DNA of 64,000 bases from an uncultured Ruminococcus sp. (GCA_902780505.1 CACZFN010000008.1:1-64000); one strand, 5' to 3'; positions 29,698 to 39,410 are shown, numbered from the stretch's first letter. Numbers and translations: made by a program. The notes: a model not told the origin generated them from the sequence alone.

Positions 29698-30540
29698 ATG
29701 TTTAAGATAGTACAAAAACGTGTGCTTAATGAATTTGTTACGCTTATGAAGATCAAAGCACCGTTTATTGCAAATAAAGTTGAAGCAGGTCAGTTTATTA
29801 TCTACCGCGTTGATGAATACGGCGAGCGTGTCCCGCTTACCGTTGCTGACAGAGATAAGGAAAACGGAACTATCACAATAATATTTCAGACTGTCGGCGG
29901 TTCGACTTCTAAGCTTGCAGCTTTGAATGAAGGTGACAGTATACAAGATGTTGTCGGCCCTCTCGGTACCGCTACAGAATATGATGAAGGCATAAAACGC
30001 GTTGCAGTTGTCGGCGGCGGCGTCGGTTGTGCTATTGCTTACCCGCAGGCTAAAAAACTCCATAATATGGGTGTATATGTTGACCTTATCGCCGGCTTTC
30101 GTAACAGGGATATTGTGATAATAGAAGATGAAATGCGTGCGGCTTCCGATGAACTTCATATCTGTACTGATGACGGCTCATATGGCTATCATGGTTTTGT
30201 TACCAATAAACTAAAAGAGCTTATTGACAGTGGTGTTAAATATGATATGGTGATAGCCATTGGCCCTGTAGCTATGATGAAACTCGTCTGTCAGGTCACA
30301 AAGCCTTATGAAATAAAGACACTCGTTTCTTTAAACCCTATTATGGTTGATGGTACAGGTATGTGCGGCGGATGTCGTGTCAGAGTTGATGGCAAGATAC
30401 GCTATGCCTGCGTGGATGGCCCCGATTTTGACGGCCATAAGGTGGACTTTGACGAACTTATCAGGAGAAATAATACGTATAAAAATCAAGAATCTGCCCA
30501 TAAGTGCAGAATAACGGGGGAGGTGCGCAGCAATGCCTAA
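29698..30540 (+). CDS. nfnA: NADH-dependent ferredoxin:NADP+ oxidoreductase, small subunit NfnA
   Basis: A PyrK-like FAD/NAD-binding reductase of 280 residues. The FAD region includes VPLTVADRD, the NAD motif is VAVVGGGVGCAIAYP, and a C-terminal [2Fe-2S] site is seen as MCGGCR...RYACVDGP. With the next gene it forms the electron-bifurcating NfnAB enzyme that makes NADPH from NADH and reduced ferredoxin (family knowledge). Its end overlaps nfnB by eight bases. Confidence 0.87.
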   Translation: MFKIVQKRVLNEFVTLMKIKAPFIANKVEAGQFIIYRVDEYGERVPLTVADRDKENGTITIIFQTVGGSTSKLAALNEGDSIQDVVGPLGTATEYDEGIKRVAVVGGGVGCAIAYPQAKKLHNMGVYVDLIAGFRNRDIVIIEDEMRAASDELHICTDDGSYGYHGFVTNKLKELIDSGVKYDMVIAIGPVAMMKLVCQVTKPYEIKTLVSLNPIMVDGTGMCGGCRVRVDGKIRYACVDGPDFDGHKVDFDELIRRNNTYKNQESAHKCRITGEVRSNA

Positions 30541-31930
30541 TATGCAGCAAAACAAAACCCCTGTAAAAGAGCAGGAGCCTGAAGTCAGGGCTCGCAATTT
30601 CAAGGAAGTAACACTTGGTTACACTGAGGAGGAAGCTGTAAATGAAGCACAGCGCTGCCTTAACTGTAAAAATCGCCCTTGCACTGAGGGTTGCCCTGTA
30701 GGTGTTAAGATACCCGATTTTATAAAGCTTCTGGCTGAACGCAGATTTGAAGAAGCATATCAGGTGATACGTTCTACAAACAGCCTCCCTGCTGTTACAG
30801 GAAGAGTCTGTCCACAGGAAAGGCAGTGTGAAAGCCGTTGTATCAGGGGCAAAAAGGGTGAACCCGTCGCAATAGGCAGGCTCGAACGCTTCTGCGCTGA
30901 TTATGTAAGGAAACACGGAATCAGCAGCATTAAGCCTCAAAGCCCTAAAAATGGCCATAAAGTAGCAATAATAGGTGCAGGTCCTTCAGGTCTTACCTGT
31001 GCAGGGGATCTTAGTATGATGGGCTATGATGTTACTGTGTTTGAAGCATTCCATACTGCGGGCGGCGTTCTGATGTATGGTATTCCTGAGTTCCGTTTGC
31101 CCAAAGCAATAGTGCAAAATGAAATAGACGGCCTGAAAGCACAAGGTGTTGATATTGAAACAAATATGGTGATAGGTAAGGTATTGTCAATAGACGAAAT
31201 ACTTGAAATGGGCTATGAAGCAATATTTGTAGGTTCAGGTGCGGGATTGCCGAGGTTCATGAATATCGAAGGCGAGGGGCTTGTGGGAGTGTATTCTGCA
31301 AACGAATACCTTACACGCATAAACCTTATGAAGGCTTACAGGGAGGAATATGATACCCCGATAATGCACTCGAAGAATGTTGCCGTTGTAGGCGGCGGTA
31401 ATGTTGCTATGGATGCTGCAAGGTCTGCTATGCGGCTTGGTGCACAAAAGGTATATATAGTATATAGACGATCTGTTGACGAAATGCCGGCAAGAAAAGA
31501 AGAAGTTCATCATGCTGCGGAGGAAGGGATAGAGTTTCTCAATCTTAATAACCCGGTAAAGATTGATGGTGATGAAAATGGATATGTAAAGGGTATGACT
31601 GTAATAAAAATGGAACTTGGTGAGCCTGACGCTTCCGGCAGAAGAAGCCCTGTGGAGATCAAGGGATCAGAATTCGAGCTTGATGTCGATACTGTCATAA
31701 TGGCTATAGGTACTTCTCCAAATCCCTTGCTCAGAAAGACTACCGCAGGTCTTGAAGCAAATAAAAAAGGCTGCCTGATAGTCAATGAAGAAACAATGCA
31801 GACGACTAAAGAGGCTGTTTATGCGGGCGGTGACGCCGTTACAGGCGCAGCTACGGTTATTCTTGCTATGGGTGCCGGTAAAAAAGCGGCTTCCCATATT
31901 GATGAATATATAAGATCAAGGACAAATTAA
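30533..31930 (+). CDS. nfnB: NADH-dependent ferredoxin:NADP+ oxidoreductase, large subunit NfnB (GltD-like)
   Basis: A 465-residue GltD-like flavoprotein: two N-terminal [4Fe-4S] motifs (RCLNCKNRPCTEGCPVGV and GRVCPQERQCESRC), FAD motif VAIIGAGPSGLTCAGDL, NADPH motif VAVVGGGNVAMDAARSA, and a C-terminal YAGGDAVTGAATVILAMGAGKKAA. It could be annotated as the glutamate synthase small subunit, but pairing with a PyrK-like gene and no gltB nearby favours NfnB. Confidence 0.87.
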   Translation: MPNMQQNKTPVKEQEPEVRARNFKEVTLGYTEEEAVNEAQRCLNCKNRPCTEGCPVGVKIPDFIKLLAERRFEEAYQVIRSTNSLPAVTGRVCPQERQCESRCIRGKKGEPVAIGRLERFCADYVRKHGISSIKPQSPKNGHKVAIIGAGPSGLTCAGDLSMMGYDVTVFEAFHTAGGVLMYGIPEFRLPKAIVQNEIDGLKAQGVDIETNMVIGKVLSIDEILEMGYEAIFVGSGAGLPRFMNIEGEGLVGVYSANEYLTRINLMKAYREEYDTPIMHSKNVAVVGGGNVAMDAARSAMRLGAQKVYIVYRRSVDEMPARKEEVHHAAEEGIEFLNLNNPVKIDGDENGYVKGMTVIKMELGEPDASGRRSPVEIKGSEFELDVDTVIMAIGTSPNPLLRKTTAGLEANKKGCLIVNEETMQTTKEAVYAGGDAVTGAATVILAMGAGKKAASHIDEYIRSRTN

Positions 31931-31943
31931 GGAGGAAATCAAA

Positions 31944-32270
31944 ATGATAAAAGTATTACCTTTAGCTGAAGCAGCAAACGCTTCGACAGGCCAGATGCTT
32001 CTGACATTTCTGCCGCTGGCACTTGTAATAGTGTTTTTCTATTTCTTTATCATCAGGCCGCAGAGAAATCAGGAGAAAAAAGACAAGGCTATGCGTGAAT
32101 CACTTGAAATAGGTGATGAAGTTGTAACAAACGGCGGTATTGTCGGCATAGTTTTTCAGGTCAAGGAGGATACCGTTGTTATTGAAACAGGCGGTGACAG
32201 AAGCAAGATCAGGGTTAAAAAATGGGCAATAGCCCAGAACCTGACCGCACACGAAGAATCAAATAAGTGA
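31944..32270 (+). CDS. yajC: Preprotein translocase subunit YajC
   Basis: A small single-span membrane protein of the SecDF-YajC complex. The hydrophobic helix (about 20-42, including PLALVIVFFYFFIIRPQRNQ) carries the family signature; the cytoplasmic domain has GDEVVTNGGIVGIV. Length 108. It has AGGAGG before the ATG. secDF are not adjacent here. Confidence 0.93.
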   Translation: MIKVLPLAEAANASTGQMLLTFLPLALVIVFFYFFIIRPQRNQEKKDKAMRESLEIGDEVVTNGGIVGIVFQVKEDTVVIETGGDRSKIRVKKWAIAQNLTAHEESNK

Positions 32271-32276
32271 TTTGTA

Positions 32277-32309
32277 GCCCCCTGAGAATATCGGGGGGGT
32301 ATATTTTTA
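32277..32309 (+). terminator. Terminator after yajC
   Basis: CCCCCTGA pairs with TCGGGGGG (one G-U) around GAATA, followed by TATATTTTTAT. Confidence 0.7.
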
Positions 32310-32348
32310 TCTTTTTGCACATATACATAGATACAGGCGGTGATATCT

Positions 32349-32768
32349 ATGCAAAGAAATAATCTAAGAACGCATCTTCGGCGCAGAAAGCCTTTAAAAC
32401 CAGGGCTTTTGTCATTGATAGCTCTTGCTGCTGTCGGTGGTTATGCGGTGGTTTTGCTGCTTGTTTCATTGCTTTCTTTTATTACTTCCAAAGCAGCCCC
32501 CGATAATACAGTAATATCTGTTTTCACATCACTTGCGCTGTTTGTCGGCGCATATACAGGCGGCTATATCAGTGCTAAGCACAGACATAAAAACGGGCTT
32601 TTAATGGGGCTATGCTGTGGACTGTTTATGTTTTTGGTGATCCTGGTGATAGGGCTTTTCATCTCAGGAAAGTCGGAAGGCTTCGGTGCACCGGCTAAGT
32701 TCTTTATAACGATAATAGCAAGCGGGATCGGCGGCGTTGCAGGAGTCAATTCTACTACTTTCAGATAA
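32349..32768 (+). CDS. TIGR04086-type membrane protein
   Basis: The 139-residue product has a basic N-terminus (RNNLRTHLRRRK) and four hydrophobic segments (about 18-42, 52-75, 84-104, 116-134), matching the TIGR04086 family of unknown function. In Clostridia this family often sits between yajC and the SCIFF gene, as it does here. Start is ATG 32349, preceded by GGCGGTG. Confidence 0.75.
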   Translation: MQRNNLRTHLRRRKPLKPGLLSLIALAAVGGYAVVLLLVSLLSFITSKAAPDNTVISVFTSLALFVGAYTGGYISAKHRHKNGLLMGLCCGLFMFLVILVIGLFISGKSEGFGAPAKFFITIIASGIGGVAGVNSTTFR

Positions 32769-32816
32769 ATATTTAACAGGCGTTCATAATAAATTAATAG
32801 ATTTCGACATAATGTA

Positions 32817-32825
32817 TGGTATAAT
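32817..32825 (+). promoter_or_regulatory. Extended -10 promoter for scfA
   Basis: TGG-TATAAT at 32817-32825 is an extended -10 (TGnTATAAT); no good -35 lies 17 bases upstream. It is 32 bases before the SCIFF start. Confidence 0.55.
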
Positions 32826-32856
32826 AATATAAATTGATATATGGAGGAGTAGTATT

Positions 32857-33000
32857 ATGAAACATATCAAGACGATCAATAAAGCAAACCTTAAAGCTTC
32901 TGCTGCAAAGGGCGGCTGCGGAAAGTGTCAGGCATCCTGCCAGAGTGCTTGCAAGACTTCCTGTACAGTTGCTAACCAGAAGTGTGAGAGAGAGGCTTGA
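32857..33000 (+). CDS. scfA: SCIFF ranthipeptide precursor
   Basis: A 47-residue precursor with six cysteines at 21, 24, 28, 32, 36 and 43 in the C-terminal part, the six-Cys-in-forty-five-residues family. The leader is MKHIKTINKANLKASAAKGG. The partner radical SAM enzyme introduces thioether links between Cys sulfur and residue gamma or beta carbons (known family chemistry). The gene follows GGAGG. A terminator lies between it and scfB, allowing peptide mRNA in excess over maturase mRNA. Confidence 0.95.
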   Translation: MKHIKTINKANLKASAAKGGCGKCQASCQSACKTSCTVANQKCEREA

Positions 33001-33021
33001 TTTTACAAAAGCTTTCTGTTT

Positions 33022-33052
33022 AAAGGGGATAGTGTATCCCCTTTAATTTTTT
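33022..33052 (+). terminator. Intercistronic terminator between scfA and scfB
   Basis: AAAGGGGATA (33022-33031) and TATCCCCTTT (33035-33044) form a perfect stem, followed by AATTTTTT. It probably sets the precursor-to-maturase ratio by partial readthrough. Confidence 0.85.
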
Positions 33053-33078
33053 ATTATACGTTTTAAGGGGAATAAAAA

Positions 33079-34449
33079 ATGATCCATAAGTTTAAAATAA
33101 ACGGATATAATATTGTTTTAGATGTAAACAGCGGCGGTGTGCATATTGTTGATAACCTTACATATGACCTGCTTGAAAATGTTGAGCCGCCTTTTTCTGA
33201 AAAATGTCCCGAGACTGTTCTTAAAAAGCTTTCAAAGCTTTATAACACTGATGATATAAAAGAGTGTTATGATGAGATCGTAAGCCTTTATAATGATAAG
33301 ATACTGTTTTCGGAGGACGATTACGAAAAATTTGCAAAGTCGTCTGTTTCATCTCCTGTTAAGGCCATGTGCCTTATCATATCACAGGATTGTAATATGC
33401 GATGTAAGTATTGCTTTGCTTCCACAGGCGATTACGGTCAGGGCAGAAAGCTTATGTCTGTAGAAACGGGTAAGAAAGCACTTGATTTCCTTATTGAAAA
33501 ATCAGAGGACAGAAAGTTCCTTGAAGTCGATTTCTTCGGTGGTGAGCCTATGCTTAATTTTGAAGCAGTAAAGGCTATTGTTGAATACGGAAGAAAGCGT
33601 GAAAAGGAAGCAAATAAGGTCTTTCGTTTTACTATCACCACAAACGGTCTGATGATGAATGATGAACAGCTTGAATTTATCAACCGTGAAATGAAAAATG
33701 TTGTGCTGTCTATCGACGGCAGAAAGGAAGTACACGACTATATGCGTCCGCTTCCAAACGGTAAGGGAACATATGACAGGATAGTTGAAAACTTCAAGCG
33801 TTTTGCCAAGGCAAGAGGGGATAAGGAATACTATGTAAGGGGTACTTATACAAAGAATAACCTTGATTTTTCAAATGATATCATGCACCTTTACGAGCTC
33901 GGTTTTGATCAGATATCGGTTGAACCCGTTATGGCTGATCCTAAAGAACCTTATGCGATAACAGAAGGTGACCTTGCAAAGATTTTCAGGGAATATGAAA
34001 TACTTGCTGCAAAGATCACAGATATTCTTGACAGCGGTAAGTTTATAAACTTCTTCCATTTTATGATCGATCTTGACCAGGGGCCTTGTGCTATAAAACG
34101 TCTGCGTGGGTGCGGCAGCGGCAACGAGTATATCTGTATTGCTCCTGATGGAGATATCTACCCCTGCCACCAGTTTGTAGGTATTGAAAAATACCATATG
34201 GGTAATATCTTTGATGGAACGTTTGATCTTGATATCAAAAACGAATTTGCATCAGCACACGTCTATTCAAAGCCGGAATGTAGAAAATGCTGGGCTAAGT
34301 TCTATTGCAGCGGCGGGTGTAATGCAAATAACTACATCTATGCAGGCGATATCCATAACGCACATAAGCTTTCCTGCCAGATACAGAAAAAGCGCCTTGA
34401 ATGTGCAATAATGATGCGTGCATTAAGAATGCTTGAAAAAGCCGAATAA
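33079..34449 (+). CDS. scfB: SCIFF radical SAM maturase
   Basis: A 456-residue radical SAM/SPASM enzyme. The N-terminal 90 residues look like the peptide-recognition (RRE) region. The SAM cluster motif is C105-x3-C109-x2-C112 (CNMRCKYC), followed by FFGGEPMLNF. C-terminal SPASM cysteines include CAIKRLRGCGSGNEY, YPCHQFVG and CRKCWAKFYCSGGC. It forms thioether crosslinks in the ScfA peptide. No exporter or protease is adjacent, as usual for SCIFF loci. Confidence 0.95.
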   Translation: MIHKFKINGYNIVLDVNSGGVHIVDNLTYDLLENVEPPFSEKCPETVLKKLSKLYNTDDIKECYDEIVSLYNDKILFSEDDYEKFAKSSVSSPVKAMCLIISQDCNMRCKYCFASTGDYGQGRKLMSVETGKKALDFLIEKSEDRKFLEVDFFGGEPMLNFEAVKAIVEYGRKREKEANKVFRFTITTNGLMMNDEQLEFINREMKNVVLSIDGRKEVHDYMRPLPNGKGTYDRIVENFKRFAKARGDKEYYVRGTYTKNNLDFSNDIMHLYELGFDQISVEPVMADPKEPYAITEGDLAKIFREYEILAAKITDILDSGKFINFFHFMIDLDQGPCAIKRLRGCGSGNEYICIAPDGDIYPCHQFVGIEKYHMGNIFDGTFDLDIKNEFASAHVYSKPECRKCWAKFYCSGGCNANNYIYAGDIHNAHKLSCQIQKKRLECAIMMRALRMLEKAE

Positions 34450-34457
34450 CACTAATA

Positions 34458-34489
34458 AACACCGCAGGTCTGATGCCTGCGGTGTTTTT
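34458..34489 (+). terminator. Terminator after scfB
   Basis: AACACCGCAGG (34458-34468) pairs with CCTGCGGTGTT (34476-34486), followed by TTTTT. It lies between convergent genes. Confidence 0.9.
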
Positions 34490-34490
34490 A

Positions 34491-37226
34491 TCAATATAGG
34501 TTTTTAATAAAACTTGCGCCAAGCTTTTCAAATGGGGATAGCTTTTCGCTTGTTTCTTTTTTTATGTTCTGAAGTGCAAGCCTGCACCGTGAAAGAATAG
34601 TTTTGTCAGGTTCGTTGTCGCTGAAATGTGCACTTATCGCCTGTTCGGAAAGGTATTCAAAACCATTCCTGCATTCATCACTGAATTCAAGAGAGGCCAT
34701 TTTTTTCGATACCTTCTGTGAACTTATGTTGTCTGTCTGGTTTTCGTTTTCGCCTATACCTTTAAGCCGCAGATACTTTAGTGATGCTTTATAGCAATTC
34801 TGAACAGCCTCGGCAGTGTCACTGTCCGTCAGCTTTAAGGCCATCTTTTTGAGATTATACTGCCTTCTGAGGACTATAACAAGTATTGCCGCAGCTATCA
34901 TTACGCCGTAGATCAATACAATGCTGATACTTTTGCCGCTGCCGCCGCTCCCGTTTCCGCCGCCGATAATACCCGCACCATTGCTTTCATCTTGCGAGCT
35001 GTCGTTATCATTTACAGATTTCTTTGTAGTCTTTTTAGTTACAGCAGTTGTTTTATCGCCTTCTGAATCTGTGCTTTTGGTTGTAGTTGTTGTAGGTGTA
35101 TTTTCATTCGTTGTGGCTGATGTTGTAGTGGTTGTTTCTGCTGTTGTAGTGGTGGTGGTAGTGGTTTCCTTGTTTTCATCCTTTTTTTCGTCTTTGATAT
35201 TAGGGTTACTTGAATCATACCCTGGTGTAAATTCAACAGGTATCCACCCAAGTTCTCTTGTATAAATCTCTGCCCAAGCGTGTGCACTTTTGTCTTTTAC
35301 GCTTATTTCATTCATCCCGTTTTCGTTGTGCCCGCCAAGTTGGTTCGGGTAAACCACATACCCCTCTACATACCTTGCCGGTATATCAAAATGCCTTAAT
35401 AGCATTACCCCCGCAGTAGCGAAATATGAACAGTATCCCTCCCTCTGTTCTGAAAGGAAGTAATCAATAAAATCCTCACCGTCAGGCGTTTTGCCGGGAC
35501 TTAACGTATACTCAAAGTTTTCTTCAAAGTATCTCTGTATTGCAGTTATTACTGTCATATAGCTTGAGTAATCTGCAAAGCCTGAATAATACTGTGCCTG
35601 ATAATTACTTCTTTGAATGTAATTGCTCTCAATATCCATAACTGCCTTGTCGAGTCCTACCGATTCAGCTTCTTCAAGATATTTGTCAATTACGAAGTCA
35701 TAATACAGATCCTGCGCTTCAGAATCAATTGTAACGTTGCTTTTTATAGTATTTGCATAGTTGATCAATGCGGCACTAAGGTCTGAATACCTTGTATCAA
35801 GCGTCGGGCAGGCTGATATGTTGTAATAATTCATCAGGTATTTTCTCGCCCTTAATGAAACATGGCTTTCATCTGAAGGCTTGCATTTTTCGCCGCCCTC
35901 ATTCCTGTCTGATGCATAGGAAGTAAAGTAGGGTGCGTATGCATACTTTTTGCTTGCGCCCTTGATCTTTACAGAAAATTCAGATACTCCATATGTAACA
36001 TCAAGCAGTTGATTGTAGCTTTCAATGTTATTGAAGCCTATATCCTGAATGTAGTTTTCCTTGCCGTCGTTGTAATCGTCAAGTTCATCATCAACTTCGA
36101 TCGTATCCCAGGTGTTATTATCGTATTTTCCCGCAACAAAACCTTTTAAGTACACAGGGTACTTGAAATCCTCTATTACAAGCTTCAGCGCTTCGGTATT
36201 GTTATAGTCTATCTTATCGACTTTACCGAGCTGGCCGCCGTTTGTGCCGCCGATATTGCTGTTCCCGAGGAATGTATCATTCAGATCCGAAAGTGTGTTT
36301 GTCAGTGACCTGTAGGAAAGATCCTCAATATAATTTGAAAGATCCCGCCTTGCCTGCAATAGTGAATCAGGTCTGTCCTTGCCTATAGCTGATGTTATTA
36401 TTGAAAGAAGAAGCATTATACATACACTCAGTGCTACCACAGACTTTATAAATGAGGTAAAGAACCCCTTTTTGAATACCCCTGATGTGAAAAAAAAGGT
36501 TCTTTTCCTCGGGTGTATGGCAAAGGTATTTTTAAGCCCGGCTTTATTTGTCGAATAGTTTACAAGCTGAAGCGCAAATACAGCAGTCCAGCAAATGACA
36601 AGGATTATAAAATAGATCGTGGCAGGCTTCCACCCCCAGTACGCGCCAAGTTCAAAAACAGGGAAGGAGTAAATGATCATTGCAGGTACATTCAGCCGGA
36701 ACAGGCAGGAAAAGACCATGCCGAAAGCAATTATCGTAACCAGCAGTATCATAAACAAGTTGATGCTTGACTGTCTTTCGTCTGATGGGATATCCTTAGC
36801 TATACCCGTTATTACAGCATTAGCCCTGTCTGCTTTAGTAAGATATTTTGAATAAACGAGTATGAACCCGTTTGCGATCTTTCGGTAAAACAGACCGAAT
36901 GTCAAAAGATGCCCCGCTATGATAAACAATCCTAAGTATCTTATAAATGCTTCTTCACTTTTTATTATTGCAAATGCCGTGCAGAGAATGACTGTCGACA
37001 TTCCTATCAGAAAAGCGTCTGCCCCTGTATCAAAATATGACATTCCGAGAAATATCGTTGAAAAGCAGGCTGCAAGTGCTATCAGATACCGGAATAGTGT
37101 GGAATGGTCAGCAAGCGGCTTGTCAACGTGCAGCAGAATGTCGCCGTCGATCTTCATACCCTCAATACTGATATAGTCTTTTTCTTTTTTTCGTTTAGTA
37201 TTTCTGTTCTTTTTGTTGTCTTTCAT
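34491..37226 (-). CDS. Membrane transglutaminase-like protein (TgpA type)
   Basis: The 911-residue product has multiple N-terminal transmembrane helices (about 45-285), an extracytoplasmic stretch, a transglutaminase-like core with Cys599 (GYCSYFATAGVMLLRHF) and His649 (SAHAWAEIY), then a Thr-rich low-complexity linker (about 685-735), one more transmembrane helix near 780, and a cytoplasmic helical tail. With MoxR and DUF58 genes upstream it forms the widespread moxR-DUF58-transglutaminase unit. The substrate is unknown. Confidence 0.88.
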   Translation of the reverse strand: MKDNKKNRNTKRKKEKDYISIEGMKIDGDILLHVDKPLADHSTLFRYLIALAACFSTIFLGMSYFDTGADAFLIGMSTVILCTAFAIIKSEEAFIRYLGLFIIAGHLLTFGLFYRKIANGFILVYSKYLTKADRANAVITGIAKDIPSDERQSSINLFMILLVTIIAFGMVFSCLFRLNVPAMIIYSFPVFELGAYWGWKPATIYFIILVICWTAVFALQLVNYSTNKAGLKNTFAIHPRKRTFFFTSGVFKKGFFTSFIKSVVALSVCIMLLLSIITSAIGKDRPDSLLQARRDLSNYIEDLSYRSLTNTLSDLNDTFLGNSNIGGTNGGQLGKVDKIDYNNTEALKLVIEDFKYPVYLKGFVAGKYDNNTWDTIEVDDELDDYNDGKENYIQDIGFNNIESYNQLLDVTYGVSEFSVKIKGASKKYAYAPYFTSYASDRNEGGEKCKPSDESHVSLRARKYLMNYYNISACPTLDTRYSDLSAALINYANTIKSNVTIDSEAQDLYYDFVIDKYLEEAESVGLDKAVMDIESNYIQRSNYQAQYYSGFADYSSYMTVITAIQRYFEENFEYTLSPGKTPDGEDFIDYFLSEQREGYCSYFATAGVMLLRHFDIPARYVEGYVVYPNQLGGHNENGMNEISVKDKSAHAWAEIYTRELGWIPVEFTPGYDSSNPNIKDEKKDENKETTTTTTTTAETTTTTSATTNENTPTTTTTKSTDSEGDKTTAVTKKTTKKSVNDNDSSQDESNGAGIIGGGNGSGGSGKSISIVLIYGVMIAAAILVIVLRRQYNLKKMALKLTDSDTAEAVQNCYKASLKYLRLKGIGENENQTDNISSQKVSKKMASLEFSDECRNGFEYLSEQAISAHFSDNEPDKTILSRCRLALQNIKKETSEKLSPFEKLGASFIKNLY

Positions 37227-37235
37227 TTTGTCACC

Positions 37236-38438
37236 TTACAATAACAGTTCGCTTATCGACTGTTCTATCCTGGAACTTTGTATGTTTATTATATCTATGT
37301 TGTCATAAGCCCCGTTTGTCATGCTTTCGCCGTTTTTGCCGGCATACAGCACAGTATATCTTATTGATATCCCGCTTGATGTTAAAAGCTCTGCCGCTTT
37401 ATCATCAAAGGAATTTGTTATGTAAATGAAGTGTCCGAATCTTATGTTTTCTGCTGCATTTAACAGGTAATCATATAAAACAGCGTGGTTATCACGGCTT
37501 ACTGCATTTGAAAGGAAACTCCTTATAACAGTCGTATCCTCCTCGACTTCGTCAGATGCTACGCTGTGAGCTTTTTTATCCTTCTGATCAAACCATACCA
37601 TGCTGTGCGGTATACTGTTGTCGGAAAGGTACGAACTAATTGCAAAAAACGCTTCTACAACTGCATCATAACGTTCAAGCTCGTCTTTTATCCCACTGCT
37701 GCTGAAAACATTTGCCGCCAAGCATATAGAATTAGATATCGGCAGCGAAAAATCCTTGACATATGTCTTTTCTGATTTTGCAGTAAGCTTCCAGTGTATC
37801 CTGCTTATTCTGTCACCTTCGATATACTCGTGTATGTCAAATATCTCTGATGGATCATCACCTGAACGGTGCTTGGAGTATTCGCTTGATTCAAGCCCTA
37901 AATCGGAATAATTCATCACATTGTTTTCAAGCGGTATGTAGTCGGGAATGAATGTGACCGATACAGGCTCTTTCTGAATATTATTCTTCCATAGCTTCAT
38001 TCTGGAAAGCCTTAGCATATCGTATATTTTTACTTTTTCTATCCTTGCGCCGATACTTCCGTAATGGTCACTTGTAACGCTCAGCCTTAAAAGCTGAACG
38101 TTATTTGCATATATCGGCGTAACTATTTTTATAACTGTCCCTTTTCCTGTAAGCGAGTTTATATATCTTACAAATACGACCGCACTCGGTATGATAAAAG
38201 GCGATCTGTTTTCAAGCCTCAGCATAAAAGGGCTGTCATGCCCCTTTGGGTAAACACGGCTGTCTGATTTAAAGGTTATCCTTGTTCTTTTAGATGCTAT
38301 CAATAGCCCCGCAAACGTAAACACGGGCAGCACAAGAAAGAAGAAAAACAGATAAAACGATATAGGCCCGTTATAAAGGATATAAAACAGCAGTGTTACA
38401 ATCATCAGCACTATGTATAAAAATATCATCAGCGCCAC
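37236..38438 (-). CDS. DUF58 domain membrane protein
   Basis: Two N-terminal transmembrane segments (about 2-20 and 25-47) are followed by a beta-rich part and a DUF58/VWA-like domain with RSGDDPSEIFDIHEYIEGDRISRIHWKLTAKSEKTYVKDF. Length 400. It lies between moxR (3-base gap) and the transglutaminase gene (9-base gap). DUF58 proteins are presumed partners of MoxR ATPases. Confidence 0.88.
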   Translation of the reverse strand: MALMIFLYIVLMIVTLLFYILYNGPISFYLFFFFLVLPVFTFAGLLIASKRTRITFKSDSRVYPKGHDSPFMLRLENRSPFIIPSAVVFVRYINSLTGKGTVIKIVTPIYANNVQLLRLSVTSDHYGSIGARIEKVKIYDMLRLSRMKLWKNNIQKEPVSVTFIPDYIPLENNVMNYSDLGLESSEYSKHRSGDDPSEIFDIHEYIEGDRISRIHWKLTAKSEKTYVKDFSLPISNSICLAANVFSSSGIKDELERYDAVVEAFFAISSYLSDNSIPHSMVWFDQKDKKAHSVASDEVEEDTTVIRSFLSNAVSRDNHAVLYDYLLNAAENIRFGHFIYITNSFDDKAAELLTSSGISIRYTVLYAGKNGESMTNGAYDNIDIINIQSSRIEQSISELLL

Positions 38439-38441
38439 CGT

Positions 38442-39410
38442 TTAGTTTGCAAGCTTGGGAATCGGGACTGTTGAGAGAATATCTTTCAGCACCTGTTCAC
38501 CGCTTAGCCCGTTTATTTTGGCTTTTGAGCTTAGTATTATCCTGTGAAGCACAACATCGGTGAAAGCGTAGTGTATATCGTCGGGTATAACATAATCCCT
38601 GCCCTTTAACAGCGCTGTTGCCTTTGTCATTTTAAGCAAAGCTATAGTGCCCCTCGGTGAAAGCCCCATTTTGATGTACTGGTTGTTTCTTGTGGCATCA
38701 GCAAGCCTTACTATGTATTCAAGAACGGTATCGTTTATGTAGATAGCGTCAACTATTTCTTTAGCCCTTATAAGGTCTGAGGAATTTATAACCGGGTTCA
38801 CTGATTCAACAGATACATAGTTCTGTTTTGTTTTGAGCATTTCCACTTCACTTGCAATGTTCGGGTAGCCCATTGTAAGCCGAACTATAAATCTGTCCAT
38901 CTGTGATTCGGGCAGCATCTGTGTACCTATAGAGCCTACGGGGTTTTGCGTTGCTATTACAATATACGGTTCCGGCATTTTGTATGTTTTGCCGTCAACC
39001 GTCACTTTGCCCTCTTCCATTATTTCAAGCAGTGCAGACTGTGTCTTTGATGACGTTCTGTTAATTTCATCGGCTAAAAAGAGGTTTGTCATAGCCGCAC
39101 CTTTTTTGTACTCAAACTGGTTCGTTTCACGGTTGAGCATAGTAAAGCCGGTTACGTCAGAAGGCAGTACATCGGGCGTAAACTGCATTCTCTTGTATTC
39201 AAGGCTCAATGCCTTTGACATTGCAAGCGCAAGTGTCGTCTTGCCGACACCGGGAATATCCTCAATAAGAATATGTCCGCCCGCAAGTATAGACAATAGA
39301 ACTTTTATAATTATCTCGTCTTTGCCTATGACAACTTTTCTCACCTCAGAAATAACACTCTGCGATAAGTTCAGTACCTTTGCCTGTTCACCTGTTAAAT
39401 TGCTTTGCAT
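38442..39410 (-). CDS. MoxR family AAA+ ATPase
   Basis: The 322-residue ATPase has Walker A GVGKTT at 54-59, Walker B LFLADEINR and the sensor region ATQNPVGSIGTQMLPESQMDRF. MoxR proteins act as chaperone-like ATPases for VWA-domain clients; the adjacent DUF58 protein is the probable client. First gene of the operon. Confidence 0.92.
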   Translation of the reverse strand: MQSNLTGEQAKVLNLSQSVISEVRKVVIGKDEIIIKVLLSILAGGHILIEDIPGVGKTTLALAMSKALSLEYKRMQFTPDVLPSDVTGFTMLNRETNQFEYKKGAAMTNLFLADEINRTSSKTQSALLEIMEEGKVTVDGKTYKMPEPYIVIATQNPVGSIGTQMLPESQMDRFIVRLTMGYPNIASEVEMLKTKQNYVSVESVNPVINSSDLIRAKEIVDAIYINDTVLEYIVRLADATRNNQYIKMGLSPRGTIALLKMTKATALLKGRDYVIPDDIHYAFTDVVLHRIILSSKAKINGLSGEQVLKDILSTVPIPKLAN

